Of a DNA stretch of 26,552 nt, positions 12,101 to 18,484 are shown piece by piece (within the stretch, counting starts at the first letter, position 1; each line of letters begins with the position of its first letter). Source of the stretch: Apostichopus californicus. Its lineage: Eukaryota > Echinodermata > Holothuroidea > Aspidochirotida > Stichopodidae. The DNA lies in NCBI GenBank assembly GCA_020650975.1, contig JAIPMN010136931.1:1-26552 (forward strand), in the 5' to 3' direction. The translations under genes and the position numbers were made by a program. The notes under the pieces are model-generated. The model saw only the letters and a list, made by a program, of their open reading frames with translations. It ran no database searches and was not told the origin of the DNA.

Positions 12101-15100
12101 TCATAATAACCTGTTTAGGCAATACAGACTGACCTTTACAGTGCCAATATTAAGTTTATTTTCTGTCAAAGTCCTCTTGACAAAATTGTTAAAACATTAC
12201 CTTGTCGTGTATAACCTATCCCGATTGGTAGTTAGCCAGCAAGTGTATTTTATTTACATATGGATTTATTTATATCCGATGGTTACAAAACCGTATATTT
12301 CCATTCACAGATTACCGATGATATCCTCACATCAGAACTGCAAGGTTTACTTCAAAAAAAGAAGGTACTACTATTTCATGTTAATTAGTACAGTTATTTC
12401 AATTTAATAATAGAGTGAACATTTTTATATACTTTGAATGTTTACGATTCAGTAACACTCTGCATTCCGTTCTGCTTTTATTAGTTGCTGTTTCATGAGT
12501 ATAGGAATCTTCTTGAAGAGTGTCTCAGAGAAAAAATCGTAAGTTTGATCCCCGTTCACGTTTTCAGCTCCTGGGACACGCAATGGACGTGTTTCGTTAT
12601 TGAACAAAATCGAATAAAAGACATGTGATATTTATAACACTCAAGGTACATTTCATGAATCCAACGACCAGTAAAATAGACTACAGTTTTTCTCTTGCAC
12701 AACATTTTATCATATGGTTGAGTGTTGAGTATTGTTATTGAGGTGAGTAACCTCAACAAATCTTTTTTTTTTATGAAACCTAACTCTCACCACATGAAAT
12801 CGTTTTGCTTTCTTAATGTCTTCTAGTTAACTGAGACTTGCTTTAAGACGGCTGCAGCAGTTGATATTAACAACAATGAGGTAATGCGTGTAGCAGTTGA
12901 TATCGAAACTTTGTAATATTGTCCTTGATCAAGTTTGTTGAGAACATTCATTTACTATTCTCCATTGCTATCTTCGCTATTATCAAGGATCATTTTTGGG
13001 GATAGGAAGTGGTTGTTGACCCGGAAGGGTGACAGTGAGCGTAGTGCCAAACTTAAGAACTTTGACTAGTTTGACTGGTTTGGTACAATACAAAGTGTGT
13101 TGTTTGAGAATAGAAAGCGTTACTTTGTAAATACTCAAACCATGGCATTTGTATTTTCGCTAATATTTAACGTATTCCTTTGGCATAACTGGACAAATAT
13201 ATACAGACATCCTTTACTTCTTAGCTGGTTTATATTTATTAAAACCTGGTAAATGATTTCGTGTACTAAGCAACCGCCAATTACTTCTATGATTTGAGTA
13301 AGTAAGGGCGAAATATCGTCATATAGATGAAACGTTAGTGTCTCTGGTATCAAGAAACTGGTTGAAATGATTCTGTCCACTCTCATAGCCACCTCTCCCA
13401 TCTGAAGTTAACACGTTGTAAATAGTTCTATATCAAGTAGCAATCAGCCCTCAAATGTCAATGAATATTCAAAACAAATATACATGGATACGGAAATAAG
13501 TTACTTCGTTATAAATAGAAAACAAATGTACATTTTCTCAATAATTTATTAATTGCAGACAAATGAAGAAACCTGGCTGAGAGACATTGCCACCCTCTCG
13601 CAGAAAAAGCTGGTAATTGTTTATATTATCTGTAAAGTACATATAGCTCGTTTTCTGACAGTAGTAGCAAATCTATAACAGTACATATATATACGTATTC
13701 TCGGTGATCCGTATCAGAAAAAAAGCTCTGCCCGCGCCTCCACCATATGTCCACTATATAAAACTACCTTGGTGCTCCACATTTATACATTCGGGTATTC
13801 AGAGACATGTCATATGAGTGTCTTGCTTTAGATGTATGACAAGAGTTACCATGGATGTTAAATATTCCAAGTATCATCTTTCGCTTATCATCTTGCAAAG
13901 TCAATTAATCACTACGGTATCTAAATTTCATATGCTCTCTACGAATGTACTATATGCACTCTGAGAATGACTATTACATCTTGATTTATTCAGATAAGTG
14001 ATGCAGTCCGAACGGAGCTATTCAATGCAGTTATTAAGAAATACTCGGTAAGAATGCGTAACTTTATTGTTTTATGGAAAATATCATTTAAAGAAGTGAA
14101 AAGGAAAGCAACCATGGCCCGACGACATATTTTCATATTCGTTATACATTATTACAGGTCTCAAAGACAGCCGTGAAATCAGCCTTAGATAGTGTCATTG
14201 TAAGTATTTTATCTTCTATAGAAACTGACTTGGTTTTTGTCTTTATAATATCAAATTTACTCATTAGATTTAACGAGGCTCAAGGCGTAATGGGTTGAAA
14301 TACAATGTTAATTTCATGTTTCAATTTACAAGAAAGAATGATGATGTATGAGTTTTCATTAATGGATTTGTTAAACAATCGAGTGGCACTGTTTCTCTGT
14401 TATTTTTCATAAACCTATTCCTCATTCTTAATCAAGAGCGACATTGACATACGACGACAGTACACCGCAAACCTCAAAGTGAGTAAAACTCTGAATAGTA
14501 TTCGCGCTTTTAAGTCAAAATAATATTTCTGAGATAAAAATCGTTGCCTGTGGTATAAGAAAAGAGGAACATAATTTGCCTTTAAGTGCTAAACTTCATT
14601 TTACATTGATGGATATGTGAAGTTGTCACAGGGTATACCAAATATGAATGTGAAGCAAACAGGTGTGATGTCATATTTGAACACGGAAAACAAAATCTCT
14701 AGATTTGGTATATATTTCATAGAATTTACGTCGGATTTGATAGTGTTCCAACATATTGAACGGTGTTTTAAAGTTAAAAATACCAATGTATTTTGGAAAA
14801 TTACGCATGAGTTCAAATTTTGATGCAAAAACTTGATTGCACACTTAACAAGCAAACCCCCTTTTTGGGGCATATATTGATAGAGTATTGATCAATTTTA
14901 TCCCAAAAATATCCTATTTTAACGAAATTTAAAGCTAATAATAGTCTAGTATGTTTCATATATGTTCCTGTTTTGTGATTTAAAAATAAATTGTCTTGCT
15001 TTTTGAGAAATCCAGATACGCTTTACACGGCATACCTTAAACAATAACAATGGATAAAATGGTTCCTTTACTTACAAAGTATCGAAAACCAACTAAACTT

Positions 15101-15648
15101 GCTTGTGCTCATTACCTTACATATAGTGGTAAAATAAACACATTATGGCCGTTTAATTACTTTTTAAGTTGTTCATATTCATTTATATTTCGACACTTAT
15201 TACAGTTTCCTGGTGTGATGAAAAAAGCCAAACAGGCTTTGAACAGTAAGTTAAGTCCTAATGTATTGTATTGGTAAGGCACAGCCATGATATTTCGATG
15301 CCAAAGGCCATTTCGTATTTATGTTATCTAAGCTTTCCACACACTAACCATTACTATTTATCAGCATGTTTGCTTTCCCATTAGACCTAATAAGCCTGTA
15401 AATAACATATAACATACATCTTCTTGACGTCCTTGTGTATAACGTGTACTTTGCACATATAATAAAAGTTGTTTCTATGTCATGCAGGTTTATTGGTTGT
15501 AGGTTGTACATCCAACTTTATAAATATTGATGTCGTGGACGTTACATTGTACATTGTTTCTGTTTTGTGTTACCCTCGTCTTTTCCTTTTCTAATAGATT
15601 AACAAAGCTGGCAACGGAACAAAATTGTGGACAACCCGTCAATCATAG
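76..15648 (+). CDS. Micro-exon gene encoding a degenerate EF-hand-like repeat protein (3' part, 38 internal exons plus terminal exon)
   Basis: Seen: 38 short open segments, each preceded by AG and followed by GT (mostly GTAAGT-like). 25 are exactly 54 bp and the rest 42, 45, 48, 51, 57, 60 or 78 bp. All are phase 0 at both ends and together encode about 672 residues before the terminal exon. Modules tend to alternate between two patterns: I-x-x-x-x-F-x-x-hydrophobic ending in KK/KL, and a helix ending in acidic, Asn and Gly residues such as VDGQN, VDINNNE, IDEGR or HDDNEN. Known: in calmodulin-type EF-hands the repeat is about 36 residues, with a hydrophobic residue at loop position 8. Inferred: each exon is half an EF-hand-like unit, with junctions at loop position 8 and in the inter-hand linker. 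Loops look about two residues short and mostly lack the D-x-D-x-D-G ligands, so calcium binding is doubtful. EFCAB3/EFCAB13-like proteins are the closest family I can think of, from memory. No signal peptide or membrane segment is evident. The start codon lies upstream of the window. Confidence 0.72.
415..468 (+). CDS. Micro-exon 2
   Basis: 54 bp, phase 0, acceptor GCATTATAG, donor GTAGGT. Reads IDMTVYNDILKADSSKSW. The end (ADSSKSW) closely resembles exon 16 (ASDKNW), an entering-helix plus half-loop type module. Confidence 0.78.
793..840 (+). CDS. Micro-exon 3 (probable)
   Basis: 48 bp, phase 0, acceptor ATATTTTCAG, weaker donor GAG|GTAGCC. Reads LQLRLNMSQWHTRKCE. The helix pattern is less typical than in the neighbours and the donor is suboptimal, so this is one of the less certain exons. 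Confidence 0.55.
886..939 (+). CDS. Micro-exon 4
   Basis: 54 bp, phase 0, acceptor CTTTTTAG, donor GTAAGT. Reads FNQTKLLEILNHDDNENL. A helix is followed by an acidic/Asn half-loop (HDDNEN). With exon 5 it forms one of the best EF-hand-like units in the gene. Confidence 0.82.
1343..1396 (+). CDS. Micro-exon 5
   Basis: 54 bp, phase 0, acceptor TTTGAACAG, donor GTAAGA. Reads ITAATFREISMRLYVEGT. The start I-T-A-A-x-F-R-x matches the usual EF-hand exiting helix (I-S/T-x-x-E-F/L-R), but the loop position-12 Glu is replaced. Confidence 0.82.
1832..1885 (+). CDS. Micro-exon 6
   Basis: 54 bp, phase 0, acceptor TTTGTTCAG, donor GTAAGA. Reads IDEVQLTEITKNHIDEGR. An entering helix ends in the half-loop IDEGR. 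Confidence 0.82.
2012..2065 (+). CDS. Micro-exon 7
   Basis: 54 bp, phase 0, acceptor TATTTCGCAG, donor GTATGT. Reads SNFAEIYSDMNRLSNDSE. It ends in a polar NDSE half-loop, so two entering-type modules follow one another here (exons 6 and 7). A partner exon may have been lost. Confidence 0.8.
2164..2217 (+). CDS. Micro-exon 8
   Basis: 54 bp, phase 0, acceptor CTTTACAG, donor GTAAGT. Reads DAMQRIIYAVLQYWINSL, a strongly amphipathic exiting-helix module. About 1 kb without a supported exon follows. Confidence 0.82.
2218..3208 (+). other. Long intron with possible decayed exons
   Basis: No supported exon in 991 bp. Two strong acceptors are each followed by an 18-codon block without a GT donor. 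At 2497-2550 the frame carries two stops. At 2786-2839 it is open and reads LAFHTSNRTSCGMIYCLN, followed by ATTAGT. Their spacing fits the exon rhythm of the gene, but chance cannot be excluded. Confidence 0.35.
3209..3286 (+). CDS. Micro-exon 9 (longest internal exon, 26 codons)
   Basis: 78 bp, phase 0, acceptor ACTTTTAG, donor GTATAA. It begins ISQDDVWRNIN and continues with a polar, Pro/Asn-rich stretch (residues 12-26, including GPNTNEP) ending in NSGK. The extra 8 residues fall where the inter-helix loop should be. Confidence 0.72.
3485..3532 (+). CDS. Micro-exon 10
   Basis: 48 bp, phase 0, acceptor TCTCCATTAG, donor GTAAGA. Reads IPFVRLLMSIFIWIEK. Very hydrophobic, but only 16 residues and followed by charged residues, so a packed helix is more likely than a membrane segment. 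Confidence 0.75.
3771..3782 (+). repeat. Poly-G tract (12 G)
   Basis: Uninterrupted run of 12 G inside an intron, preceded by G/T-rich sequence. The length may be unreliable in sequencing. Confidence 0.9.
3866..3910 (+). CDS. Micro-exon 11
   Basis: 45 bp, phase 0, acceptor TTACATTGCAG, donor GTAAGA. Reads GNVKQHFDFAVQKGL. Confidence 0.72.
4259..4312 (+). CDS. Micro-exon 12
   Basis: 54 bp, phase 0, donor GTAATA. The acceptor GGTTTAAAG has a poor pyrimidine tract. Reads TAEGETGNILFSQLTGKE, a helix ending in a short polar half-loop. Confidence 0.68.
4839..4889 (+). CDS. Micro-exon 13
   Basis: 51 bp, phase 0, acceptor ATTGCCAG, donor GTAGTT. Reads RYFLHEFFNICREQKPK. The module resembles exon 33 (LLFHEYRNLLEECLREKI), which supports the call. 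An internal CTGCAG could mislead a predictor into a 16-bp exon. Confidence 0.7.
5181..5234 (+). CDS. Micro-exon 14
   Basis: 54 bp, phase 0, acceptor ATTTCTTTAG, donor GTAAGT. Reads NPSQTFVWVLLVSVANKR, a hydrophobic helix ending ANKR. Confidence 0.8.
5413..5460 (+). CDS. Micro-exon 15
   Basis: 48 bp, phase 0, acceptor TTTTTTACCAG, donor GTAAAA. Reads ITTTSFTDIMKNLEKK, an exiting-helix type with the usual I-T start and KK end. Confidence 0.8.
5559..5609 (+). CDS. Micro-exon 16
   Basis: 51 bp, phase 0, acceptor GTTTCGAAACAG, donor GTAAAG. Reads IGDGFFKYLSEASDKNW. The half-loop ASDKNW parallels exon 2. Confidence 0.78.
6098..6151 (+). CDS. Micro-exon 17
   Basis: 54 bp, phase 0, acceptor TTTCTTGTAG, donor GTAAGT. 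Reads LAVEDLKNVLRECLKKKL. A textbook amphipathic exiting helix with a KKKL end, nearly parallel to exon 33. Confidence 0.83.
6387..6440 (+). CDS. Micro-exon 18
   Basis: 54 bp, phase 0, acceptor TTATTTTTCAG, donor GTAAGA. Reads VTPEQFVKLLINVYLQKR. Joined to exon 17 it gives ...KKL-VTPEQF..., the linker pattern seen between paired EF-hands (KLT-x-E-E-hydrophobic). Confidence 0.84.
6680..6733 (+). CDS. Micro-exon 19
   Basis: 54 bp, phase 0, acceptor TGTCGACAG, donor GTAATT. Reads IEEDDYAKSTVFLIDNKQ. The half-loop IDNKQ precedes ITLDEVF of exon 20, an EF-hand-like junction. Confidence 0.82.
6915..6965 (+). CDS. Micro-exon 20
   Basis: 51 bp, phase 0, acceptor TTTCACAG, donor GTAAGT. Reads ITLDEVFEQLKSSAEAK. 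The I-T-L-D-E-V-F start matches the EF-hand exiting helix. Confidence 0.83.
7061..7117 (+). CDS. Micro-exon 21
   Basis: 57 bp, phase 0, acceptor TTTCCCTCAG, donor GTGAGT. Reads SSTEEVMKATLQYYLHMKD. A second AG ten bases in would give an immediate stop, which decides the acceptor. Confidence 0.8.
7485..7538 (+). CDS. Micro-exon 22
   Basis: 54 bp, phase 0, acceptor CTTTTTCTCAG, donor GTAAGA. Reads RNLEEVTKAMQNSYSLTR, parallel to exon 21 (TEEVMKA / LEEVTKA). A frame running 7427-7810 through this exon is unspliced read-through in another phase. Confidence 0.82.
7773..7826 (+). pseudogene. Possible decayed (or donor-weak) exon A
   Basis: Good acceptor CTATTTACAG, then 18 open codons reading EMVLLMKDICKDNVIFRS, with TT instead of a GT donor. 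A weak in-frame donor (GTGATC) at 7812 would make a 39-bp exon ending in KDN, so it could still be used. Helix pattern and spacing suit the gene. Confidence 0.4.
8030..8083 (+). pseudogene. Possible decayed exon B
   Basis: Excellent acceptor (TTTGTTTTTGTTTTCTCAG), then exactly 18 open codons reading NIGNINVCRVLKIMFFKR, which ends in KR like exon 18. The next bases are AGTCAT and not GT. The body looks like a normal module with a lost donor. Confidence 0.45.
8243..8296 (+). pseudogene. Possible decayed exon C
   Basis: After AACAATAG the frame reads TQMELFDVLIRSSIF, then a stop (TGA, one change from CGA), then DR. The 54-bp boundary is followed by AT instead of GT. Compare exon 18 (VTPEQFVKLLINVYLQKR). 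Acceptor pyrimidines are poor. Confidence 0.38.
8719..8772 (+). CDS. Micro-exon 23
   Basis: 54 bp, phase 0, acceptor CACTTCACATAG, donor GTAAGT. Reads TAVQELSETLLDRHLHKK, an exiting-helix type with a KK end. Confidence 0.82.
8893..8952 (+). CDS. Micro-exon 24
   Basis: 60 bp, phase 0, acceptor TTTTTTTACAG, donor GTGTGC. Reads IPFTIMMNCIGHSAVTMENK. Two residues longer than the standard module. It ends in a polar MENK half-loop. Confidence 0.78.
9195..9248 (+). CDS. Micro-exon 25
   Basis: 54 bp, phase 0, acceptor TTTCTTTCTAG, donor GTAAGT. Reads IPYPYILESVQRHSALSK. Confidence 0.83.
9496..9549 (+). pseudogene. Possible decayed exon D
   Basis: Acceptor TTGTTGTATTAG, then 18 open codons reading IKRRNCPNCYHSTDAKRR, followed by TATTTA with no donor. 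The frame stays open to 33 codons. The sequence is not clearly module-like, so confidence is low. Confidence 0.2.
9633..9686 (+). pseudogene. Possible decayed exon E
   Basis: Acceptor CAATCTTCAG, then IQRQRLLKYYDTLNFE, a stop, and no GT at the 54-bp boundary. The LLKYY helix resembles exon 21 (LQYYLHMKD). Confidence 0.33.
9829..9882 (+). CDS. Micro-exon 26
   Basis: 54 bp, phase 0, acceptor TTCTTTACAG, donor GTACAT. Reads DLKGDLFALFRDILTKAM. Confidence 0.8.
10092..10145 (+). CDS. Micro-exon 27
   Basis: 54 bp, phase 0, acceptor TTGCCTATAG, donor GTAACA. Reads DQENQHGKEIKDGLSSKG. Unusually polar, ending in the half-loop SSKG. Confidence 0.75.
10310..10326 (+). repeat. Poly-G tract
   Basis: Run of 11 G, one A, then 5 G, inside an intron. 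Similar to the tract at 3771-3782. Confidence 0.9.
10497..10550 (+). CDS. Micro-exon 28
   Basis: 54 bp, phase 0, acceptor CTTTTCTACCAG, donor GTAAGT. Reads HVPSVFLRALFFSVEKKV, an exiting-helix type. An internal TTCTTTAG would give an out-of-phase 16-bp exon. Phase and length favour the upstream acceptor. Confidence 0.78.
10868..10921 (+). CDS. Micro-exon 29
   Basis: 54 bp, phase 0, acceptor TTGTTTACAG, donor GTGAGC. Reads IDTDECMDILISSVDGQN. The end SSVDGQN is a truncated EF-loop start and is followed by IKKPTF in exon 30. Confidence 0.83.
11128..11181 (+). CDS. Micro-exon 30
   Basis: 54 bp, phase 0, acceptor TTTTTCATCAG, donor GTAAAT. Reads IKKPTFEIALRIYIKELW. The I-x-x-P-x-F start is the classic EF-hand exiting-helix pattern, with the loop Glu replaced by Thr. 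Confidence 0.84.
11699..11752 (+). CDS. Micro-exon 31
   Basis: 54 bp, phase 0, acceptor TATATTACCAG, donor GTAGGT. Reads VTATFATKILCNSLRKKL. The first two bases are GT, so a shifted acceptor or donor call is an easy annotation error here. Confidence 0.82.
11887..11913 (+). repeat. (GTTT)n simple repeat
   Basis: Perfect or near-perfect GTTT tetranucleotide run in an intron. Confidence 0.9.
12311..12364 (+). CDS. Micro-exon 32
   Basis: 54 bp, phase 0, acceptor CCATTCACAG, donor GTACTA. Reads ITDDILTSELQGLLQKKK. Confidence 0.82.
12485..12538 (+). CDS. Micro-exon 33
   Basis: 54 bp, phase 0, acceptor TGCTTTTATTAG, donor GTAAGT. Reads LLFHEYRNLLEECLREKI. Close to exon 17 (LKNVLRECLKKKL) and exon 13, which suggests module duplication. 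Confidence 0.84.
12827..12880 (+). CDS. Micro-exon 34
   Basis: 54 bp, phase 0, acceptor ATGTCTTCTAG, donor GTAATG. Reads LTETCFKTAAAVDINNNE. The VDINNNE half-loop is the most EF-hand-like in the window (D-x-N-x-N), though one or two residues short. Confidence 0.83.
12881..13558 (+). other. Intron, 678 bp, no supported exon
   Basis: One 18-codon open block after an AATAG at 13114-13167 has a poor acceptor and no donor. Nothing else recognisable. Confidence 0.5.
13559..13612 (+). CDS. Micro-exon 35
   Basis: 54 bp, phase 0, acceptor ATTAATTGCAG, donor GTAATT. Reads TNEETWLRDIATLSQKKL. It continues the loop of exon 34 into an exiting helix (T-N-E-E-x-W). Confidence 0.83.
13994..14047 (+). CDS. 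Micro-exon 36
   Basis: 54 bp, phase 0, acceptor GATTTATTCAG, donor GTAAGA. Reads ISDAVRTELFNAVIKKYS. Confidence 0.83.
14158..14199 (+). CDS. Micro-exon 37 (short, 42 bp)
   Basis: 42 bp, phase 0, acceptor CATTATTACAG, donor GTAAGT. Reads VSKTAVKSALDSVI, a shortened helix module near the C-terminus. Confidence 0.76.
14437..14478 (+). CDS. Micro-exon 38 (short, 42 bp)
   Basis: 42 bp, phase 0, acceptor CTCATTCTTAATCAAG, donor GTGAGT. Reads SDIDIRRQYTANLK. Last internal exon before the alternative ends. Confidence 0.72.
14479..15205 (+). other. Intron before terminal exons, 727 bp
   Basis: Mostly nothing recognisable. At 14632-14685 a good acceptor (GTTGTCACAG) precedes 18 open codons, but the next bases are GAAAAC and not GT. 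At 15016 another AG precedes IRFTRHTLNNNNG and a stop. Both could be decayed exons or chance. Confidence 0.35.
15206..15277 (+). CDS. Alternative terminal exon a
   Basis: Phase-0 acceptor CACTTATTACAG. It reads FPGVMKKAKQALNSKL and a further seven residues to TAA at 15275-15277. AATAAA at 15461-15466 could be its poly(A) signal. Internal GT sites at 15246 and 15274 would, if spliced to 15598, meet a stop within a codon or two, so use as a last exon is the simplest reading. Confidence 0.5.
   Translation, partial: FPGVMKKAKQALNSKLSPNVLYW
15461..15466 (+). terminator. Poly(A) signal AATAAA (proximal)
   Basis: Perfect AATAAA 184 bp after the stop of terminal exon a, followed by a GTTGTTTCT-like GU-rich stretch. 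Confidence 0.5.
15598..15648 (+). CDS. Alternative terminal exon b
   Basis: Excellent acceptor (TCTTTTCCTTTTCTAATAG), phase 0 from exon 38. It reads INKAGNGTKLWTTRQS and TAG at 15646-15648. AATAAA follows at 15722. If exon 38 splices directly here the protein gets a 16-residue polar tail. Confidence 0.55.
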   Translation: MNKAGNGTKLWTTRQS

Positions 15649-15721
15649 TTTCCAAAAGACGATTACTTGATCGTCAAGCAATACCATTGCGCTGACATAT
15701 CATTTCTTTACTTTAAAAGGC

Positions 15722-15727
15722 AATAAA
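15722..15727 (+). terminator. Poly(A) signal AATAAA (distal)
   Basis: Perfect AATAAA 74 bp after the stop of terminal exon b. Confidence 0.55.
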
Positions 15728-15729
15728 TA

Positions 15730-17860
15730 GTGATTATTTTGGAATCTTTATAACGCAGAACCAGTTACATGATTATCAGGTCCATATGGGGATAGTGTAA
15801 CTTTAACACCTGTATATATGTCCGGCAAGGTTTTGTAAGAGAGATTCATGAAAGCTTTACTCACTCAAAGCGTCTTCACTAAGTTTAACAGTTCTACTTG
15901 TAAGCTTTATCGAGTTTACCTTTATTAAATCGTCGAGAAAATATTAAAGATTCATTCTCTCTTTTACAAGATATTGCTTAATTTGTTCATTATTTTAATT
16001 AACTGGATGACAGTTGCGGTTAAGTGATACAGATCATTAGTGTATACAGTTAAGTGCATTCTATGATCATTAGCATGTCTCGAGCTGTCTCTTGTGGTAC
16101 ATAAATCCGTGATTAAGGTTATTTCTCCCTCCATCTTATTTTTAGCCTAATGTAACGTAGATTTTTTAAGCACTTTCTTTATTCTGTTAACTATTAATCA
16201 ATGGTTACATATTTTTTACATATCGCTGACGCAGATCACGGATACACTGTTGCATATATTTTAGTTATTACCTTTCACGCATTTCGAAAATATTCTTTGT
16301 CTATTGGTAAATTGATATTTGCTTAATAATATCATTCTTCAAGTAAATAGGTATTTTTCGTCATTATCTTTCACAGTATGGAGTTAAAATGATTAAATGA
16401 TATACATCTACCTTTCTTAATCGTAGTTAGTATAATTTGATTAATAATTAACTAGGCGATGGGGTAGAAGGGAGGCACTCAACACCCATCCCGCTCCATG
16501 CCCATATTGGTCGTCCTCTAGGTATGTTTTGTCATGGAACTGATTGGCTGCCCAGCATACGATCTTAGGACTGTTTATTTTCTTTTATATAGTTAATGCA
16601 ATTGCTTTCAAAATTTACGTGTTCAAAATAACTACACCAAACTCATTTCCAGTACAATGAGAACAATTTTATCATGAGCAACAGTGATAAATATAAATAA
16701 CAAAAGTGTTGTTGGCTTCAATATTTGCCGTTCTACAAGTATATCGTGGGAATCGTGGCATCCAGTCGACGACATATTAGATACATTTTGCGTGCTAAGT
16801 ACATTTTTAGTTATTGTTGAAGCCTGCGTCGCATCAAAGTTTATAGTTGATTAATAAACCGACATTTTGGGAAGGGGTGAGGGAGGAGCAGGTCACTAAA
16901 AGATTCAGTTATATGAAACGTTGAGTTCCTTATACTGTCAACCGAGACATGAAAATACATGCACAGACTTTCCTTCCCACAAAAAATGAATGACAGTTCC
17001 TAAAATGTTGATGAAATGCGACGATAGGACACGGAATACAGTTCAGTTAAAATAAGAATATTAGAGGATGTAAACTGTACACGCTGCTAACTGGTAATCA
17101 CACGCCAATCACTATCTATTTCGGGCACCGGTGATTTTTTTTTTAAATTTCAAATGACTGAAAATAGGTTAAATTACGTGAGGGAGATCAATTAATAATG
17201 AGATCAACAGTGTCATATCGTTTATCGCCACTAGATGTAGTGTGGCCATATTTCTGTAAGCATATTCGGTCATATGTACTAGCTACCCAACTAGAGAAGT
17301 TATACACCTGTATGGCTTAATCGTCAAAGTTAAAGGTAACATTTTCAGTTTGAAATATATTAATTTATATAGGATAAGCCTAGTTTGATATATATTTACC
17401 AATGTAATTCTCGAAACGAAAATATCAAGGTTGTAGTGGCAAAAAGCCTTTTGAGTGTGTAACAATAGTAAACATTTGTTTCCGATTTTTATTTTCAAAC
17501 TCGATCATACTGGTGGGCTAAATATAATATAAATATAACATCTACTTCTAACTTCTTCTAACGTGAACTGGAACTTCTCAAACGGGGTTGGTGTAATGAC
17601 ACAAATAATACTTTTTACTCCATTTATGAATTTCTTCCTTTTTAGAATACTCGTGATTGATTAAAATATGAAAATAGTAACAAATAAGTTTAACGGATAT
17701 CATAATAGGCCTTGTCGCTGCCATATTTTTCAATTCCGACGAATATGTTGCCTGTATATTTTGTTAATCGGGTTCTCTTGGTAGCTCAAGTAAGTAAAGT
17801 GTGACCGCAAATGAGCATGATTTATTTCAACTTTTGAACTTTTGCATTATTCCTTTTTAA
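15730..17860. other. Intergenic, AT-rich, nothing recognised
   Basis: No ORF with coding character, RNA gene or clear repeat on either strand. The longest minus-strand frame (17283-17498) is low-complexity hydrophobic and has no context. Confidence 0.6.
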
Positions 17861-17871
17861 TTATAACATAG

Positions 17872-17911
17872 TTTGTTTTGCTTTGTTTTGTTTTGCTTTT
17901 GTTCTGCTTTT
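17872..17911 (+). repeat. (TTTTG/TTTTGC)n simple repeat
   Basis: Imperfect TTTTG pentanucleotide-type run. Confidence 0.8.
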
Positions 17912-18301
17912 CGTAACATGTACGAAATATAAAGTGGCTTTGAAACGTGTCATTTCAATTTTCTGACGTAACAGGTAACAAATTCACAAGCTTTAATACT
18001 TACATATACATTAATTCTTCATTATGCATTTAATATTAAACACGAACCAACGGATTCTTACTTTACACTTGGTTTAGTACAATTGTGTAGTAAACAATCA
18101 GTCAATCATGACGATGAAAGTTTTGGTAAGAGCTTGATTCATTCTCTGAGTTCGAGCGAATTAAAACTTCAAACAAAGGCATTAGTGTAACATAAAAAAA
18201 TATCAAAATTAAAACATTTGTTGGACGTATCCTTTAGCAAATGTTTTGACCTAATAAACGTATAGGCCTGTTGAAATACGTTGTAGTCTACACCGTTAAA
18301 A

Positions 18302-18484
18302 ATGTTCAATTTACGCAGTGCAGTCATGGATCCAACTTCCTGGGAAACAATTCATGAGGGTATTTGCAAATGTGTCCTACGAACAGCTCTATCTGCTGCG
18401 GAAAACGTTATTCTGCGACAGACATTACATAATGGTGTTCTTCACAGTGACTGCGTAAAACAGGTACTCCAGCATCTAGCCTGA
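18302..18484 (+). other. Isolated 60-codon ORF, unrecognised
   Basis: ATG to TGA frame of 60 codons, richer in GC than the surrounding intergenic DNA. It starts MFNLRSAVMDPTSWETIHEG and ends in a helix-like stretch (VKQVLQHLA). A GTACTC donor-like site lies near its end. It could be an exon or exapted fragment of an unseen gene, a relic, or chance. I do not recognise the protein. Confidence 0.25.

Noticed and set aside
415-14047. Fibrillar collagen gene, suggested by 54-bp exons
   Set aside because: No Gly-X-Y periodicity in any exon. Modules are amphipathic and helix-like.
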